A stretch of DNA of 64,000 nt from Arthrobacter sp. SLBN-122 (GCF_006715165.1 NZ_VFMS01000001.1:2976001-3040000), one strand, 5' to 3'; positions 10,164 through 18,468 are shown, numbered from the stretch's first letter. Made by a program: numbers and translations. Notes: generated by a model from the sequence alone, not told the origin.

Positions 10164-10901
10164 TTAGGCCGTCTTGCGGGCGGTGGCCGGAAGATGCTGC
10201 GCGGGGTCGAACTGGTCGAAGGACGATGCGCCGATCACGAAGATGCCCCGCTGGGGGATCCAGAAGTCGCCCAGCCTTGTCTGGTCAGGCAGCGGCTTGG
10301 GGCTGCCGAAGTCCTCCCCTGCGAGCATCGCGGAGCTTCGGGAGATGAACCACATGCGCCTGGGTTTGGCCCGGAAACCCTGCCGGTTGGGCACGCTGCC
10401 TTCCAGCCCCAGCCGGCCCGCGCTGAGCATCGGCCCGGCGGTTGAGCCCATGGCCTTCAGGAACGCCTTGCTGGACAGGAGCGTGTTGGGCAGCGCCGTC
10501 ATGACCGCGCTCATGGCACCGGTCAGTGGTGTGGCCTCCAGCTCAACCTTCCACGTCAGGTCCACGTCCCCGGCGATGGACACGGTGAAGGCATTGTCCG
10601 CGCTCCAATCAACGCTCATCTGGCACTGGATTGCGCCCTCCAGGGCAGACCCGAAGTAGCGGGCGCAGGACACTTCGGGAGCTGTGTCCGCGTAGATGGT
10701 CCAGGAACCGGCGGGCCGGCGCAGCCACACGGACGTGTAGCCGGGGCCGACGCTGGTGACGGGGAAGCGGCGCAGGGCCAGGACGTAGCCGGAACTGAAC
10801 GGCAGGCCCATCACGCCGTAGCCGGAAAACTGCTCATCGCCTCCCGGCCCAAGTGCGGCATCCCGTTCAGCGTCAATAACCTGCGCCCGGATGCTCTTCA
10901 T
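10164..10901 (-). CDS. hypothetical protein, paralogue of the protein at 35883-36638
   Basis: Soluble 245-aa protein of unknown function. It is clearly homologous to the protein encoded at 35883-36638. Shared segments include GYGVMGLPFSSGYVLALRRF against GYAVLGLPFTSGHYLAFRDF, PVTSVGPGYTSVWLRRPAGS against PVSSVGPGYRSVWHRTPGGD, WTIYADTAPEVSCARYFGSA against WTIYANTAPEFSCARYFGSA, and a C-terminal DFWIPQRGIF against DFWLPQRGLF. The two proteins align over nearly their whole length. No catalytic motif, signal peptide or membrane segment is recognised. Conservation of the Cys in SCARYFGSA in both copies is notable. Coding status is strong because a paralogue exists. Confidence 0.82.
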   Translation of the reverse strand: MKSIRAQVIDAERDAALGPGGDEQFSGYGVMGLPFSSGYVLALRRFPVTSVGPGYTSVWLRRPAGSWTIYADTAPEVSCARYFGSALEGAIQCQMSVDWSADNAFTVSIAGDVDLTWKVELEATPLTGAMSAVMTALPNTLLSSKAFLKAMGSTAGPMLSAGRLGLEGSVPNRQGFRAKPRRMWFISRSSAMLAGEDFGSPKPLPDQTRLGDFWIPQRGIFVIGASSFDQFDPAQHLPATARKTA

Positions 10902-10988
10902 GGCTTCCCGCCTCCGCCTGGATGGTGGGCTGAGTCTACGCCCGGGCCACCGGAGCTACAACGGAAACCCGGGCCCGGAGGGCATGGG

Positions 10989-11879
10989 CTATGGCCGCGG
11001 TTCCGGGGAGCGCCGGTGCCGGTGGTGGAGCTCGTAGTGGTCGAACACGTCCGAGGAGGTGCTTCCCACATGGCCGAACTTTCCCCGCAGGACTTCGGCC
11101 AGGTCCTCCAGCGCCGCGTAGAGCATCCGCCCGGCGAACCGAAGCTCAGGGTTGTCGCTGCCCTGGGCGTCCGACGCCAGCTGGTGGGCGTAGGCGATGG
11201 TGGCGGGAAGCGAGCCGCGCTGCTCCACCTCGTGGAAGTAATAGCTCTCGTGGAAGGAAAGAAGATCAATGCTGACGGACGCTACGTTTTCCGCCATCGA
11301 TTCCAGCAGCCCAGCCGCATGCCGGGCCTCCAGCGAGGCGATCCCGGACGGTCCTGCCGCTTCCCGGAACAGGTTCAACTGGTGGGCGAGCGCGCGCCGG
11401 CGGCTCAGGGCGGGATAGGTCTGCAGGATCCACGAGACCGTGGCGGTCAGCAGGCCAAAACCGGCCACGGCCTGGAACGCCATTACCAGCCGGAGCAGCG
11501 GGTGCGTGGCCACGATCTCGCCAAATCCCGCGGTAGAGAGGGCCACCAGCGAAATGTACAGTGCCTCGGCAAAGTCAGCCTGCTGGGGCACATCCGCTGA
11601 GTAGGAGAACCCGTCGGTCAAATGGGGGAGGTACAGCAGCGCCCACCCCACAGCAGCCAGGGCGGCCCACGCGGCGATGACGGCCGCCATCGCCAGCGGC
11701 GCGGCCACCGAAGAGGCCCCGCCCCTGAGCTTCCTGGACAGCAGCCAGAACCCGCGCATGATGGTCCGGCCCACCGGACCCGAGCCGTGGGGGTACAGCA
11801 GGGTATGGAACACGTCGGCGACCATCAGCAGAATCAGCGCGGAGCCAACCGCCGTCAGGAGCGCGTCCTCAAAGGTCAT
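10989..11879 (-). CDS. two-TM ion channel family protein (potassium-channel-like)
   Basis: Membrane protein of 296 aa with an N-terminal hydrophobic segment (ALLTAVGSALILLMVADVFH), a second at about 60-85 (AMAAVIAAWAALAAVGWALL), a pore-helix and filter region at about 105-125 (ALYISLVALSTAGFGEIVAT) and a following TM segment (LVMAFQAVAGFGLLTATVSW). The arrangement matches the Ion_trans_2 two-TM channel family. The filter reads TAGFGE, not the canonical TVGYGD, so strict potassium selectivity is not assured. The C-terminal 140 residues are cytoplasmic and helical and end in a His/Arg-rich tail; no RCK Rossmann motif is visible. The neighbouring GNAT gene is divergent. Confidence 0.87.
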   Translation of the reverse strand: MTFEDALLTAVGSALILLMVADVFHTLLYPHGSGPVGRTIMRGFWLLSRKLRGGASSVAAPLAMAAVIAAWAALAAVGWALLYLPHLTDGFSYSADVPQQADFAEALYISLVALSTAGFGEIVATHPLLRLVMAFQAVAGFGLLTATVSWILQTYPALSRRRALAHQLNLFREAAGPSGIASLEARHAAGLLESMAENVASVSIDLLSFHESYYFHEVEQRGSLPATIAYAHQLASDAQGSDNPELRFAGRMLYAALEDLAEVLRGKFGHVGSTSSDVFDHYELHHRHRRSPEPRP

Positions 11880-12002
11880 GCCTCATCTTAAGTGCCCTGG
11901 ACCGCAGCCTAAGTGCGCAGGACCTTTGGCCGAGGGGTGGGGCATGGCGGAGGGTACGACGGCGGCGCACGGCTTGGGAGCGTCACTGGTTAGGCTGGCG
12001 GA

Positions 12003-12503
12003 ATGGACTTTCAGCTTCGCCAGGCCACGCCCGAGGACGCGGAGGCGGTGGTGCTCATGCAGACGCAGGCGCACGAGGAGTGCTACCCGCACCTGCTTTC
12101 AGCGGAATTCTTCCGCCGCCGGAGGGCCAGCGTCCCGGAACGGGTGGAGCGCCGGCGTACGTTCCTGGCCACCGACCAGCCGCGGATCCTCGCCCTGGAC
12201 GCCAACAACCAGGTTGTGGGCTACGCGGACGCGGGGCCGGGCCGGGATGATGACTCTCCTGAAGCGCTCGAACTCTACTCGATCTACACCCTCCGGCACA
12301 CCTATGGGACGGGCCTGGGGGCAGCGCTGGTGAGTGCCGCCGTCGGCTCCGGCCCGGCCTATCTTTGGGTGGTGGAGGACAATCCCCGCGCCCTGGCCTT
12401 CTACATGAAGCAGGGGTTCCGGCCCGACGGCAAGCACAACACCCTTCCGCCCGAGTGGGAGGCGCTGCCGGAATTCCGGCTGGTCCGGCGCGGCCAGCAC
12501 TAG
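12003..12503 (+). CDS. GNAT-family N-acetyltransferase
   Basis: Predicted acetyl-CoA-dependent acetyltransferase of 166 aa, cytoplasmic, substrate unknown. It shows the GNAT order: an N-terminal strand-helix (FQLRQATPEDAEAVVLMQTQ), beta-4 and acetyl-CoA pyrophosphate-loop region (ELYSIYTLRHTYGTGLGAAL, with the R/Q-x-x-G-x-G/A-like pattern as RHTYGTGLG), then AYLWVVEDNPRALAFYMKQG FRPDG, the typical N-x-x-A-x-x-F-Y-x-x-x-G-F motif. ATG 12003 gives a normal family length. It is divergent from the channel gene and convergent with the flavoprotein gene (19-bp gap). Confidence 0.92.
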   Translation: MDFQLRQATPEDAEAVVLMQTQAHEECYPHLLSAEFFRRRRASVPERVERRRTFLATDQPRILALDANNQVVGYADAGPGRDDDSPEALELYSIYTLRHTYGTGLGAALVSAAVGSGPAYLWVVEDNPRALAFYMKQGFRPDGKHNTLPPEWEALPEFRLVRRGQH

Positions 12504-12522
12504 CCTTTCGGACGAACCCTGT

Positions 12523-14214
12523 TTACAGTGTGCGGGCCAGGGCCCGGCCCACGGTCAGGCCGGTAAAGAGGCAGCCGCCCAGAAACGTCCCTTCCAGCGC
12601 GTTGTAGCCGTGCGCGCCGCCGCCACCGAAGCCGGCAGCTTCACCGGCGGCGTACAGGCCAGGAATGGGAACGCCGTCATGACCGAGGGCCTGTCCGGAC
12701 AGGTTGGTCTGGATGCCGCCGAGGGTCTTACGCGTGACCACGTGCAGCCGGACGGCAATCAGCGGACCGGCTGCGGGGTCCAGGATCCGGTGCGGCTTCA
12801 CTGTGCGGAACAGCCTGTCGCCGAGGTAGCGGCGGCTGTTGCGGATACCGGCGACCTGGATGTCCTTGGAATAGGGGTTGCGGATCTCGGCGTCGCGCTC
12901 CTCGATCTGCCGCCGGATCAGTGCCTCATCCAGCAGCGGCACGTCCAACAGAGGCTCGTCGGTCAGCGCGTTCATTCCGCGAACCAGTTCCGCCAGGTTG
13001 TCCGCCACCACGAAGTCCGCACCTCGCTCCTTGAAGGCTTCGATGGGGGCGCCGGCGCCGCGGCCCAGCCGGGTCCGGAGCAGCAGCTTGAGGTCACGGT
13101 TGGTGATGTCCGGGTTTTGCTCCGAGCCGGAGAGGGCGAATTCTTTTTCGATGATGCGCTGGTTGAGGATGAACCAGGAATGGCTGTACTGCTGGAGCCC
13201 GGGGGTGGTCCGGAGGAGGCGGAGGGTGCCCAGGGTGTCGTAGCCCGGCAGGCCGGGGGAGGGGAGCCGCCGGCCCAGCGCGTCGAACCAGAGCGGCGAC
13301 GGGCCAGGCAGGATCCGGATGGCATGGTCCGGCCAGATCGGGTTCCAGTTCTGGATGCCCTCTGTGTAGTGCCACATGCGGTCGCGGTTCACCAGCCGGA
13401 CGCCCGACTCATCAGCGATGTCCAGCATCCGCCCGTCCACGTGCTGCGGCACCCCGGTGACCATCTTCTGCGGCGGCGTCCCCAGCCGGTCAGGCCACCA
13501 GCGCCGCACCTGCTCGTGGCTGCCGCCGATCCCGCCGGACGCGACCACGACGGCCTGCGCCCGCAGCTCGAACCCGCCCACCATATTCCGGTTGGAGGAC
13601 ACACCCCGCGGGGAACCATCAGGCGCCAGCACCACGCCCCGCACGCCGGTGACCGTGCCGCCGTCGTACATCAAAGCGTCTACCCGGTGCCTGAAGAAAA
13701 ACCGGACGCTGCCCGCCGAAGCAGCCTCCCGGGCCTTGTCCGCAAACGGCTCCGACACGCCGGTGCCGGTGCCCCACGGGACGTGGAAACGGGGGACCGA
13801 GTTGCCGTGGCCGCCGGCCCGGCCGTCGCCCCGCTCGGCCCAGCCCACCAGCGGCGTGAACCGGATGCCCTGTTCCCGCAGCCACGCGCGCTTCTCGCCG
13901 GCGGCGAACTCCACATAGGCGCGGCCCCACTGCTGCGCCCACTCGTCCTCGGGGTGCGGCCCGGACAGCCGGTCCCACTGCGCGGAACCCTGCCAGTCCT
14001 GCCATGCCAGCTCGAAGGAATCCTTAACGCCCAGGCGCCGCTGCATGGGAGTGTCCACCAGGAAGAGCCCGCCCAGGGACCAGAAGGCCTGCCCGCCCAG
14101 GTTTGCCGCGTTCTCCTGCTCGACGATGGCCACGCGCTTGCCGGCACGGACCAGTTCATTGCTTGCGACCAGCCCGGCCAGCCCGCCGCCGATGATGATG
14201 ACGTCCGCGTCCAT
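12523..14214 (-). CDS. FAD-dependent dehydrogenase (fumarate-reductase / 3-ketosteroid-dehydrogenase-like flavoprotein)
   Basis: FAD-binding flavoprotein of 563 aa. The N-terminal dinucleotide-binding motif is VIIIGGGLAGLVASNEL at residues 5-21, followed by VAIVEQENAANLGGQAFWSL. A second FAD contact block is near the C-terminus (GIPGLYAAGEAAGFGGGGAH GYNALEGTFLGG, split here only for length). These are features of the FAD_binding_2 family, which includes fumarate reductase flavoproteins and 3-ketosteroid-1-dehydrogenases; many actinobacterial members are called FAD-binding dehydrogenases without a known substrate. I chose ATG 14214, immediately before the Rossmann motif; an earlier in-frame ATG would add 15 atypical residues. 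No Tat signal is visible, so it is probably cytoplasmic. Confidence 0.93.
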   Translation of the reverse strand: MDADVIIIGGGLAGLVASNELVRAGKRVAIVEQENAANLGGQAFWSLGGLFLVDTPMQRRLGVKDSFELAWQDWQGSAQWDRLSGPHPEDEWAQQWGRAYVEFAAGEKRAWLREQGIRFTPLVGWAERGDGRAGGHGNSVPRFHVPWGTGTGVSEPFADKAREAASAGSVRFFFRHRVDALMYDGGTVTGVRGVVLAPDGSPRGVSSNRNMVGGFELRAQAVVVASGGIGGSHEQVRRWWPDRLGTPPQKMVTGVPQHVDGRMLDIADESGVRLVNRDRMWHYTEGIQNWNPIWPDHAIRILPGPSPLWFDALGRRLPSPGLPGYDTLGTLRLLRTTPGLQQYSHSWFILNQRIIEKEFALSGSEQNPDITNRDLKLLLRTRLGRGAGAPIEAFKERGADFVVADNLAELVRGMNALTDEPLLDVPLLDEALIRRQIEERDAEIRNPYSKDIQVAGIRNSRRYLGDRLFRTVKPHRILDPAAGPLIAVRLHVVTRKTLGGIQTNLSGQALGHDGVPIPGLYAAGEAAGFGGGGAHGYNALEGTFLGGCLFTGLTVGRALARTL

Positions 14215-14346
14215 GCCATACCTGCCCGGGGTTCGAAGCTGCTGTGAATACTGGCCCAAGCTATCGCACGGCTGGGCGTGCCTGTAGCCGCCTGGCCGCG
14301 CCCGTTTGTCGCGCTGGGGTGTCAGGATTTTCCCGACTCCGCCGCC

Positions 14347-14480
14347 AAAACTGGTCCAGTCTGTGCGCCTGGCGTCACGCTGAGCATGCTTTCATGGCAA
14401 TGCACGACGGCGGGCCCCGGGTTTCCGGGGTTTTGTCCCCGTGGGCGGGGTCAAAGTCTGCTCGGCGTGACGCGGGCCGG
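14347..14480. repeat. intergenic repeat, copy A (about 135 bp, related to 16811-16946)
   Basis: This non-coding segment matches the segment at 16811-16946 along its whole length. Shared blocks include GTCCAGTCTG/GGCCAGTCTG, CGTCACGC, GGTTTCCGGGGTTTT/GCTTTCCGGGGTTTC, TCAAAGTCTGC/CCAAAGTCTGC and GCGTGACGCGGG. Within the copy, GGCGTCACGCTGAGCA (about 14371) and TGCTCGGCGTGACGC (about 14459) are imperfect inverted repeats that could close a long hairpin. No open frame is shared between the copies, so conservation appears to be at the DNA or RNA level. Confidence 0.8.
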
Positions 14481-14493
14481 TACCTGTACTTCG

Positions 14494-14946
14494 CTAACCT
14501 GTGCCCCGGGCGGCGAGAACCAGCTTCTCGAACGACTCATTCCACCCGTCCCGGTGCAGGGCCAGCCGCTCCTTCGTGAGGAACGGTCCCTGTGAGAGCG
14601 CCACCCGTGTGCCGGTTCCGGTGCTGGCGAGGGAGAGGTCCACGACGGTTTCCCGGTCGTCCGGCGCCGGTTCCTCCCACGCGAAGGTGTAGACCAGCCG
14701 CCAGGGTGGATCGATCTCCAGGAACTCCCCGGAAAGGTGGAAGGGCTCGCCCTCCGGCGGGGCCATGCGGAACCGGTAGCGGCCGCCCGCCACCAGGTTG
14801 ACGTCCACTTGGGGGATGCTGAATCCGTGCGGGCCCCACCATTCGGCAAGCCGGGCCGGGTCCGTCAGCAGCCGGAACGTTGCCTCCGGCGGGGACGCCA
14901 CCGTGCACTCCAGGTTCAGGACCAGGGCGGCGGGTTGCTCACTCAT
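14494..14946 (-). CDS. SRPBCC / AHSA1-like domain protein
   Basis: START-like (SRPBCC) ligand-binding protein of 150 aa, of the activator-of-Hsp90-ATPase-1-like (AHSA1) group that is common in bacteria. It shows the group's markers: VASPPEATFRLLTDPARLAEWWGP, then GGRYRFRM, GEFLEIDPPWRLVYTFAWE, TVVDLSLASTGTGTRVALSQG and the terminal helix WNESFEKLVLAARG. I set the start at ATG 14946 (MSEQPAALVLNL); an upstream in-frame ATG would add 40 Arg/Gly-rich residues not typical of the fold. Ligand and role are unknown. The gene is followed by intergenic repeat copy A and is divergent from the OFA transporter. Confidence 0.92.
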   Translation of the reverse strand: MSEQPAALVLNLECTVASPPEATFRLLTDPARLAEWWGPHGFSIPQVDVNLVAGGRYRFRMAPPEGEPFHLSGEFLEIDPPWRLVYTFAWEEPAPDDRETVVDLSLASTGTGTRVALSQGPFLTKERLALHRDGWNESFEKLVLAARGTG

Positions 14947-15186
14947 CGTCCCACTCTGCCACCCGCCCCGGCGGGCCGAAAGTGGGGCACCGGGTGCAGG
15001 GCTAAACGGGGAGTACATCGGCCAGCCAGCCGCTCGCCGCGCATTTCCTGCCGCTCGGCGCGCCAACAGTACGTTTGCTGATGATTTGCATGATGATTGC
15101 CCAAGGTAATGGGCCCGGGTTCAACAGGGCCTTTCGCCTCTGGATCGATCAGACATCGACGTCATCGAGAAGTAAAGGGAATCACC

Positions 15187-16578
15187 ATGGGCTTCCTGGA
15201 CCGCGACCACTCCATCGCCCCGCCGGGCTTCAACCGCTGGCTGGTACCGCCGGCCGCGCTCGCCGTCCATCTCTGCATCGGCCAGGCCTACGCCACCAGC
15301 GTGTACAAGACCGCACTGGTCAAGCACTTTGGCGCCAGCCTGACGGAGATCGGGGTGATCTTCTCCATCGCCATCGTGATGCTGGGTCTTTCCGCCGCGG
15401 TCATGGGAACCTGGGTGGACACCAACGGACCCCGCAAGGCGATGTTTACCTCGGCGATGTTCTGGGCGGGCGGGTTCCTGATCGGCTCGCTGGGTATCTT
15501 CTCGCACCAGTTGTGGCTCGTGTACCTCGGCTACGGGGTGGTGGGCGGCATCGGCCTGGGCATCGGCTACATTTCACCGGTGTCCACGCTGATCAAGTGG
15601 TTCCCGGACCGGCCCGGCCTGGCCACCGGCATGGCAATCATGGGCTTCGGCGGCGGCGCGCTGATCGCCAGCCCGGTATCCCAGGCCCTGCTCAGGGCCT
15701 ACGATCCCAACTCGGGCGGCCAGGGCTGGGTGGCCAGCGGCGACGCCGTGGGGAAGCTCTTCCTGACCCTCGCCGTCGTCTATCTCGCCTACATGCTGTT
15801 CGGCGCGTTCACCGTCCGCGTGCCCGCGGACGGCTGGCGGCCCGCCGGGTTCGACCCCGCCAAAGTCAAGGCGGCCAAGCTGGTGACCACGGAAAATGTC
15901 TCCGCGAAGAATGCCATCAAGACCAGGCAGTTCTGGTTGGTGTGGGTGGCGCTGTTCTGCAATGTCACGGCGGGCATCGGCATCCTGGAACAGGCGGCGC
16001 CCATGATCCAGGACTTCTTCCGGCAGTCCGACGGCAAGTCCCTGGTGAGCGCCGGTGTCGCCGCCGGATTCGTGGGGTTGCTGTCCATCGGCAACATGTC
16101 GGGCCGGTTCGCCTGGTCCGCCACCTCTGACGTCACCGGGCGCAAGCGCATTTACATGATGTACCTGGGCGTGGGCGCCGTACTGTATACGGTGCTGGCG
16201 TTTGCCGGTTCCTCCGCCACGGCCCTATACGTAATGCTCGCCTTCATCATCATCTCGTTTTACGGAGGCGGGTTTGCCACCGTGCCGGCTTACCTGCGGG
16301 ACCTCTTCGGGACGTACCAGGTGGGTGCCATCCACGGCCGGCTGCTTACCGCCTGGTCCGCGGCCGGGGTAGCCGGGCCCTTGATCGTCAACAGCATCCT
16401 GGACGCGCAGGGCAAGCCCGGCCAGCTGAATGCCGTGTCCTACCAGCCGGCGCTGCTGACCATGGTGGGGCTGCTCGTGGTGGGCTTCCTGGCCAACCTG
16501 CTGGTCAAGCCCGTCGACGCACGGTTCCACGAACGCCGCCCCGAGCGGCACGAATCTTCCCAAGGAGGCCTGAAATGA
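15187..16578 (+). CDS. OFA-family MFS transporter (oxalate/formate antiporter-like)
   Basis: Major facilitator transporter of 463 aa with 12 predicted TM segments, of the oxalate/formate antiporter (OFA) family. Features are the N-terminal APPGFNRWLVPPAALAVHLC IGQAYATSVY (TM1), GIGLGIGYISPVSTLIKWFP followed by DRPGLATGMAIMGFGGGALI, which is characteristic of OFA proteins, and the central loop before TM7 (KTRQFWLVWVALFCNVTAGI). It probably exchanges or imports a small carboxylate; the substrate is not determined. ATG 15187 has AAGGGA upstream. The next gene starts within its stop codon (ATGA), indicating translational coupling. Confidence 0.92.
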   Translation: MGFLDRDHSIAPPGFNRWLVPPAALAVHLCIGQAYATSVYKTALVKHFGASLTEIGVIFSIAIVMLGLSAAVMGTWVDTNGPRKAMFTSAMFWAGGFLIGSLGIFSHQLWLVYLGYGVVGGIGLGIGYISPVSTLIKWFPDRPGLATGMAIMGFGGGALIASPVSQALLRAYDPNSGGQGWVASGDAVGKLFLTLAVVYLAYMLFGAFTVRVPADGWRPAGFDPAKVKAAKLVTTENVSAKNAIKTRQFWLVWVALFCNVTAGIGILEQAAPMIQDFFRQSDGKSLVSAGVAAGFVGLLSIGNMSGRFAWSATSDVTGRKRIYMMYLGVGAVLYTVLAFAGSSATALYVMLAFIIISFYGGGFATVPAYLRDLFGTYQVGAIHGRLLTAWSAAGVAGPLIVNSILDAQGKPGQLNAVSYQPALLTMVGLLVVGFLANLLVKPVDARFHERRPERHESSQGGLK

Positions 16579-16724
16579 GCAGCACTGCACACACCCACGG
16601 CGCACAGGAGCCGGCGCACAAGAAGTCCACAGGCAGGCTTGTCGTGGCGTGGGTTCTGGTGGGAATCCCGCTCGCTTATGGGGTTTTCCAAACGCTGACC
16701 CAGGTGACGGCGCTGTTCGGCTGA
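16575..16724 (+). CDS. MFS transporter small subunit, 49 aa, single TM
   Basis: Very small membrane protein encoded directly after the OFA transporter. Its start overlaps the transporter stop by 4 bp (ATGA), with AAGGAGG just upstream. The first 20 residues are His/Lys-rich and hydrophilic (MSSTAHTHGAQEPAHKKSTG); the rest is one hydrophobic helix (RLVVAWVLVGIPLAYGVFQT LTQVTALFG). This arrangement matches a family of roughly 40-50-residue proteins encoded next to OFA-type transporters and named MFS transporter small subunit. It probably associates with the transporter in the membrane, though its biochemical role is not something I can derive from sequence. Confidence 0.88.
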   Translation: MSSTAHTHGAQEPAHKKSTGRLVVAWVLVGIPLAYGVFQTLTQVTALFG

Positions 16725-16751
16725 CTCCTGCGCCGGGCCGCGTGCCACGCC

Positions 16752-16821
16752 GGCCCAGTTTTCACGGAGCTGTCACGGCGGGAGCCGCGGGTTTTCAAGG
16801 CTGGACCGTGAAAAGTGGGCC
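16752..16821. repeat. inverted repeat adjoining repeat copy B
   Basis: GGCCCAGTTTTCACGG (16752-16767) is the complement of CCGTGAAAAGTGGGCC (16806-16821) apart from one base, with a 38-nt loop. The right arm forms the start of repeat copy B. It could be a terminator for the OFA operon or part of the repeat unit. Confidence 0.6.
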
Positions 16822-16946
16822 AGTCTGGGCGGCGCCGCGTCACGCCGGGCACGCTTTCAGGGCAGCGGGCGACGCCGGCCCCCGGCTTTCCGGGGTTTCC
16901 TTGCGACGGCCGGGTCCAAAGTCTGCCCTGCGTGACGCGGGTGCGG
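16811..16946. repeat. intergenic repeat, copy B (about 136 bp, related to 14347-14480)
   Basis: Second copy of the non-coding repeat, in the same orientation as copy A and starting about 2.46 kb from it. It lies between the end of the small-subunit gene and the end of the DUF2177 gene. It carries its own inverted ends, CGCGTCACGCCGGGCACGCT (about 16836) against TCTGCCCTGCGTGACGCGGG (about 16922). Divergence between the copies retains the ends and the central TTTCCGGGGTTT block best. Confidence 0.8.
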
Positions 16947-16961
16947 ACGCGAAAGCAGGCT

Positions 16962-17393
16962 TTAGGCCGCGGCAACCCTCGCCAGCCGGCGGCGCAGCAC
17001 ACTGGCCGAAACCCACGTAACCACGCTGCAGGCCGCGGCTCCCCAGAGAATGTCCGTCACGGCCACCAGCGCGGTGAAATCCCTCAGCACCGCGAACCCG
17101 GTCAGCGCCCAGGTGGCGTAGGTGAAGAATCCGAACAGGGCGGCACCCGTGACCCGTTGCCGCAGCGCGAGGCCGGGGCTGTTGGGCCGGACGCCGTAGT
17201 GCACCATCCCCGCCACGAAGATGACATAGAAGAGGACTGCCCCGGGCAGGTTGGTCCTGGGTGCCAGGAGGTGGCCGATCTGGCTTTGGTACAGCGGGTT
17301 GGCCACCAGCAGGATCCACGCCACGTCCAGCACCGCGAAAATCAGGGCGCTGACAACATAGGTGGTCAGCCAGTTTTTGGTGCGGGGGCTCAT
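16962..17393 (-). CDS. DUF2177-family membrane protein
   Basis: Integral membrane protein of 143 aa with four hydrophobic segments: WLTTYVVSALIFAVLDVAWI, LPGAVLFYVIFVAGMVHYGV, VTGAALFGFFTYATWALTGF and LVAVTDILWGAAACSVVTWV. The order and motifs (LDVAWILLVANPLYQSQIGH, FGFFTYATWALTGFAVL, TDILWGA) match DUF2177, whose function is unknown. ATG 17393 has AAGGAG 5 nt upstream; longer in-frame starts would add unrelated residues. The gene is divergent from the DUF1295 gene. From memory, these two families occur near cyclopropane-fatty-acid-synthase-like genes in some actinobacteria, but no such gene is present here. Confidence 0.9.
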   Translation of the reverse strand: MSPRTKNWLTTYVVSALIFAVLDVAWILLVANPLYQSQIGHLLAPRTNLPGAVLFYVIFVAGMVHYGVRPNSPGLALRQRVTGAALFGFFTYATWALTGFAVLRDFTALVAVTDILWGAAACSVVTWVSASVLRRRLARVAAA

Positions 17394-17598
17394 GCGTGGC
17401 TCCTTGCGTCGGTAACGGTTCCAGAAGCAGTTCGCTGCCGGTGTACCCGGCGGATTGCCTGACCCATACAAACCTGCCCCCGCTCCGAAGACTAAGTGGA
17501 CCGCGCTATGCGTAGTTTGGATGCAAACGTGCCCGCAGGGGTGTGTAGGGACCGGCCGTGCAGCAGAGCGCGGCAGGCCAGGGGAAAGGAACCTGTCC

Positions 17599-18468
17599 GT
17601 GAACGAAAAGAGCCGCAAGGCCCTCATCAGTACCGTCGTTGCCGTGGTGGTGGCGGTACTCATTGCCCTGGCCGGCAGCCAGGGCGGGTCCCGGATCGGC
17701 GGGCTCCCGGTGTTCGCGCTGGGGGTTGCCGTCGCCTTCGTGATCCAGTGGCTGGTGTTCATCCCGTCCTACAAGGCGCAGACGGAAAAGTTCTACGACC
17801 TCACCGGCGCCCTGACGTACATCTCCATCACGGTGTTCCTGGTGCTGGCCAGCCCGGGCGTGGATGCGCGCGGTATGCTGCTGGCAGCCATGGTGGTGCT
17901 GTGGGCCGCGCGGCTGGGCAGCTTCCTGTTCATCCGGATCAGCAAGCACGGCAAGGACGACCGCTTCGACGAGCTCAAGCCGGACTTTTTCCGCTTCCTG
18001 AACACGTGGACCATCCAGGGCCTGTGGGTGGTCCTCACGGCGGCGCTGGCGTGGGTGGCCATCACCTCGGACAAGAAGGTGGGCCTGGACGGATTCTTCT
18101 GGGTGGGGCTGCTGGTGTGGGCCGCGGGCATCACCATCGAGACCCTTGCGGACCTCCAGAAAAACCGCTTCAAGGACAACCTGGCCAACAAGGGCCGCTT
18201 CATCAGCACCGGGCTCTGGTCCAGGTCCCGCCACCCCAACTACTTCGGCGAAATCACCCTCTGGGTGGGCGTGGCCATCATCGCCCTGCCCGTCCTGCAG
18301 GGCTGGCAGTGGGCCGCCCTGGTTTCCCCGGTGTTCGTGGCCCTGCTGCTGATCAAGGGCAGCGGCGTGCCGCCCCTGGAGAAGAAGGCGGACAAGAAGT
18401 GGGGCGGCCAGCCGGACTACGAGGAGTACAAGCGGAACACGCCCGTGCTGGTGCCGAAGCTCAAATAG
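17599..18468 (+). CDS. DUF1295-family membrane protein (steroid-5-alpha-reductase-like)
   Basis: Membrane protein of 289 aa with about six to seven TM segments, of the DUF1295 / steroid-5-alpha-reductase-like family. The diagnostic C-terminal region is present: NLANKGRFISTGLWSRSRHP NYFGEITLWVGVAIIALPVL, then SGVPPLEKKADKKWGGQPDYEEYKRNTPVLVPK. In related enzymes this region binds NADPH; the substrate here is unknown, with lipid modification most likely. I chose GTG 17599 because AAAGGA lies 8 nt upstream and the hydrophobic N-terminus begins soon after; the open frame upstream is not typical. It is divergent from the DUF2177 gene. Confidence 0.9.
   Translation: MNEKSRKALISTVVAVVVAVLIALAGSQGGSRIGGLPVFALGVAVAFVIQWLVFIPSYKAQTEKFYDLTGALTYISITVFLVLASPGVDARGMLLAAMVVLWAARLGSFLFIRISKHGKDDRFDELKPDFFRFLNTWTIQGLWVVLTAALAWVAITSDKKVGLDGFFWVGLLVWAAGITIETLADLQKNRFKDNLANKGRFISTGLWSRSRHPNYFGEITLWVGVAIIALPVLQGWQWAALVSPVFVALLLIKGSGVPPLEKKADKKWGGQPDYEEYKRNTPVLVPKLK

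Noticed and set aside
12610..14247. A 545-codon open frame opposite the FAD dehydrogenase
   Set aside because: Shadow frame; the flavoprotein motifs fix the coding strand.
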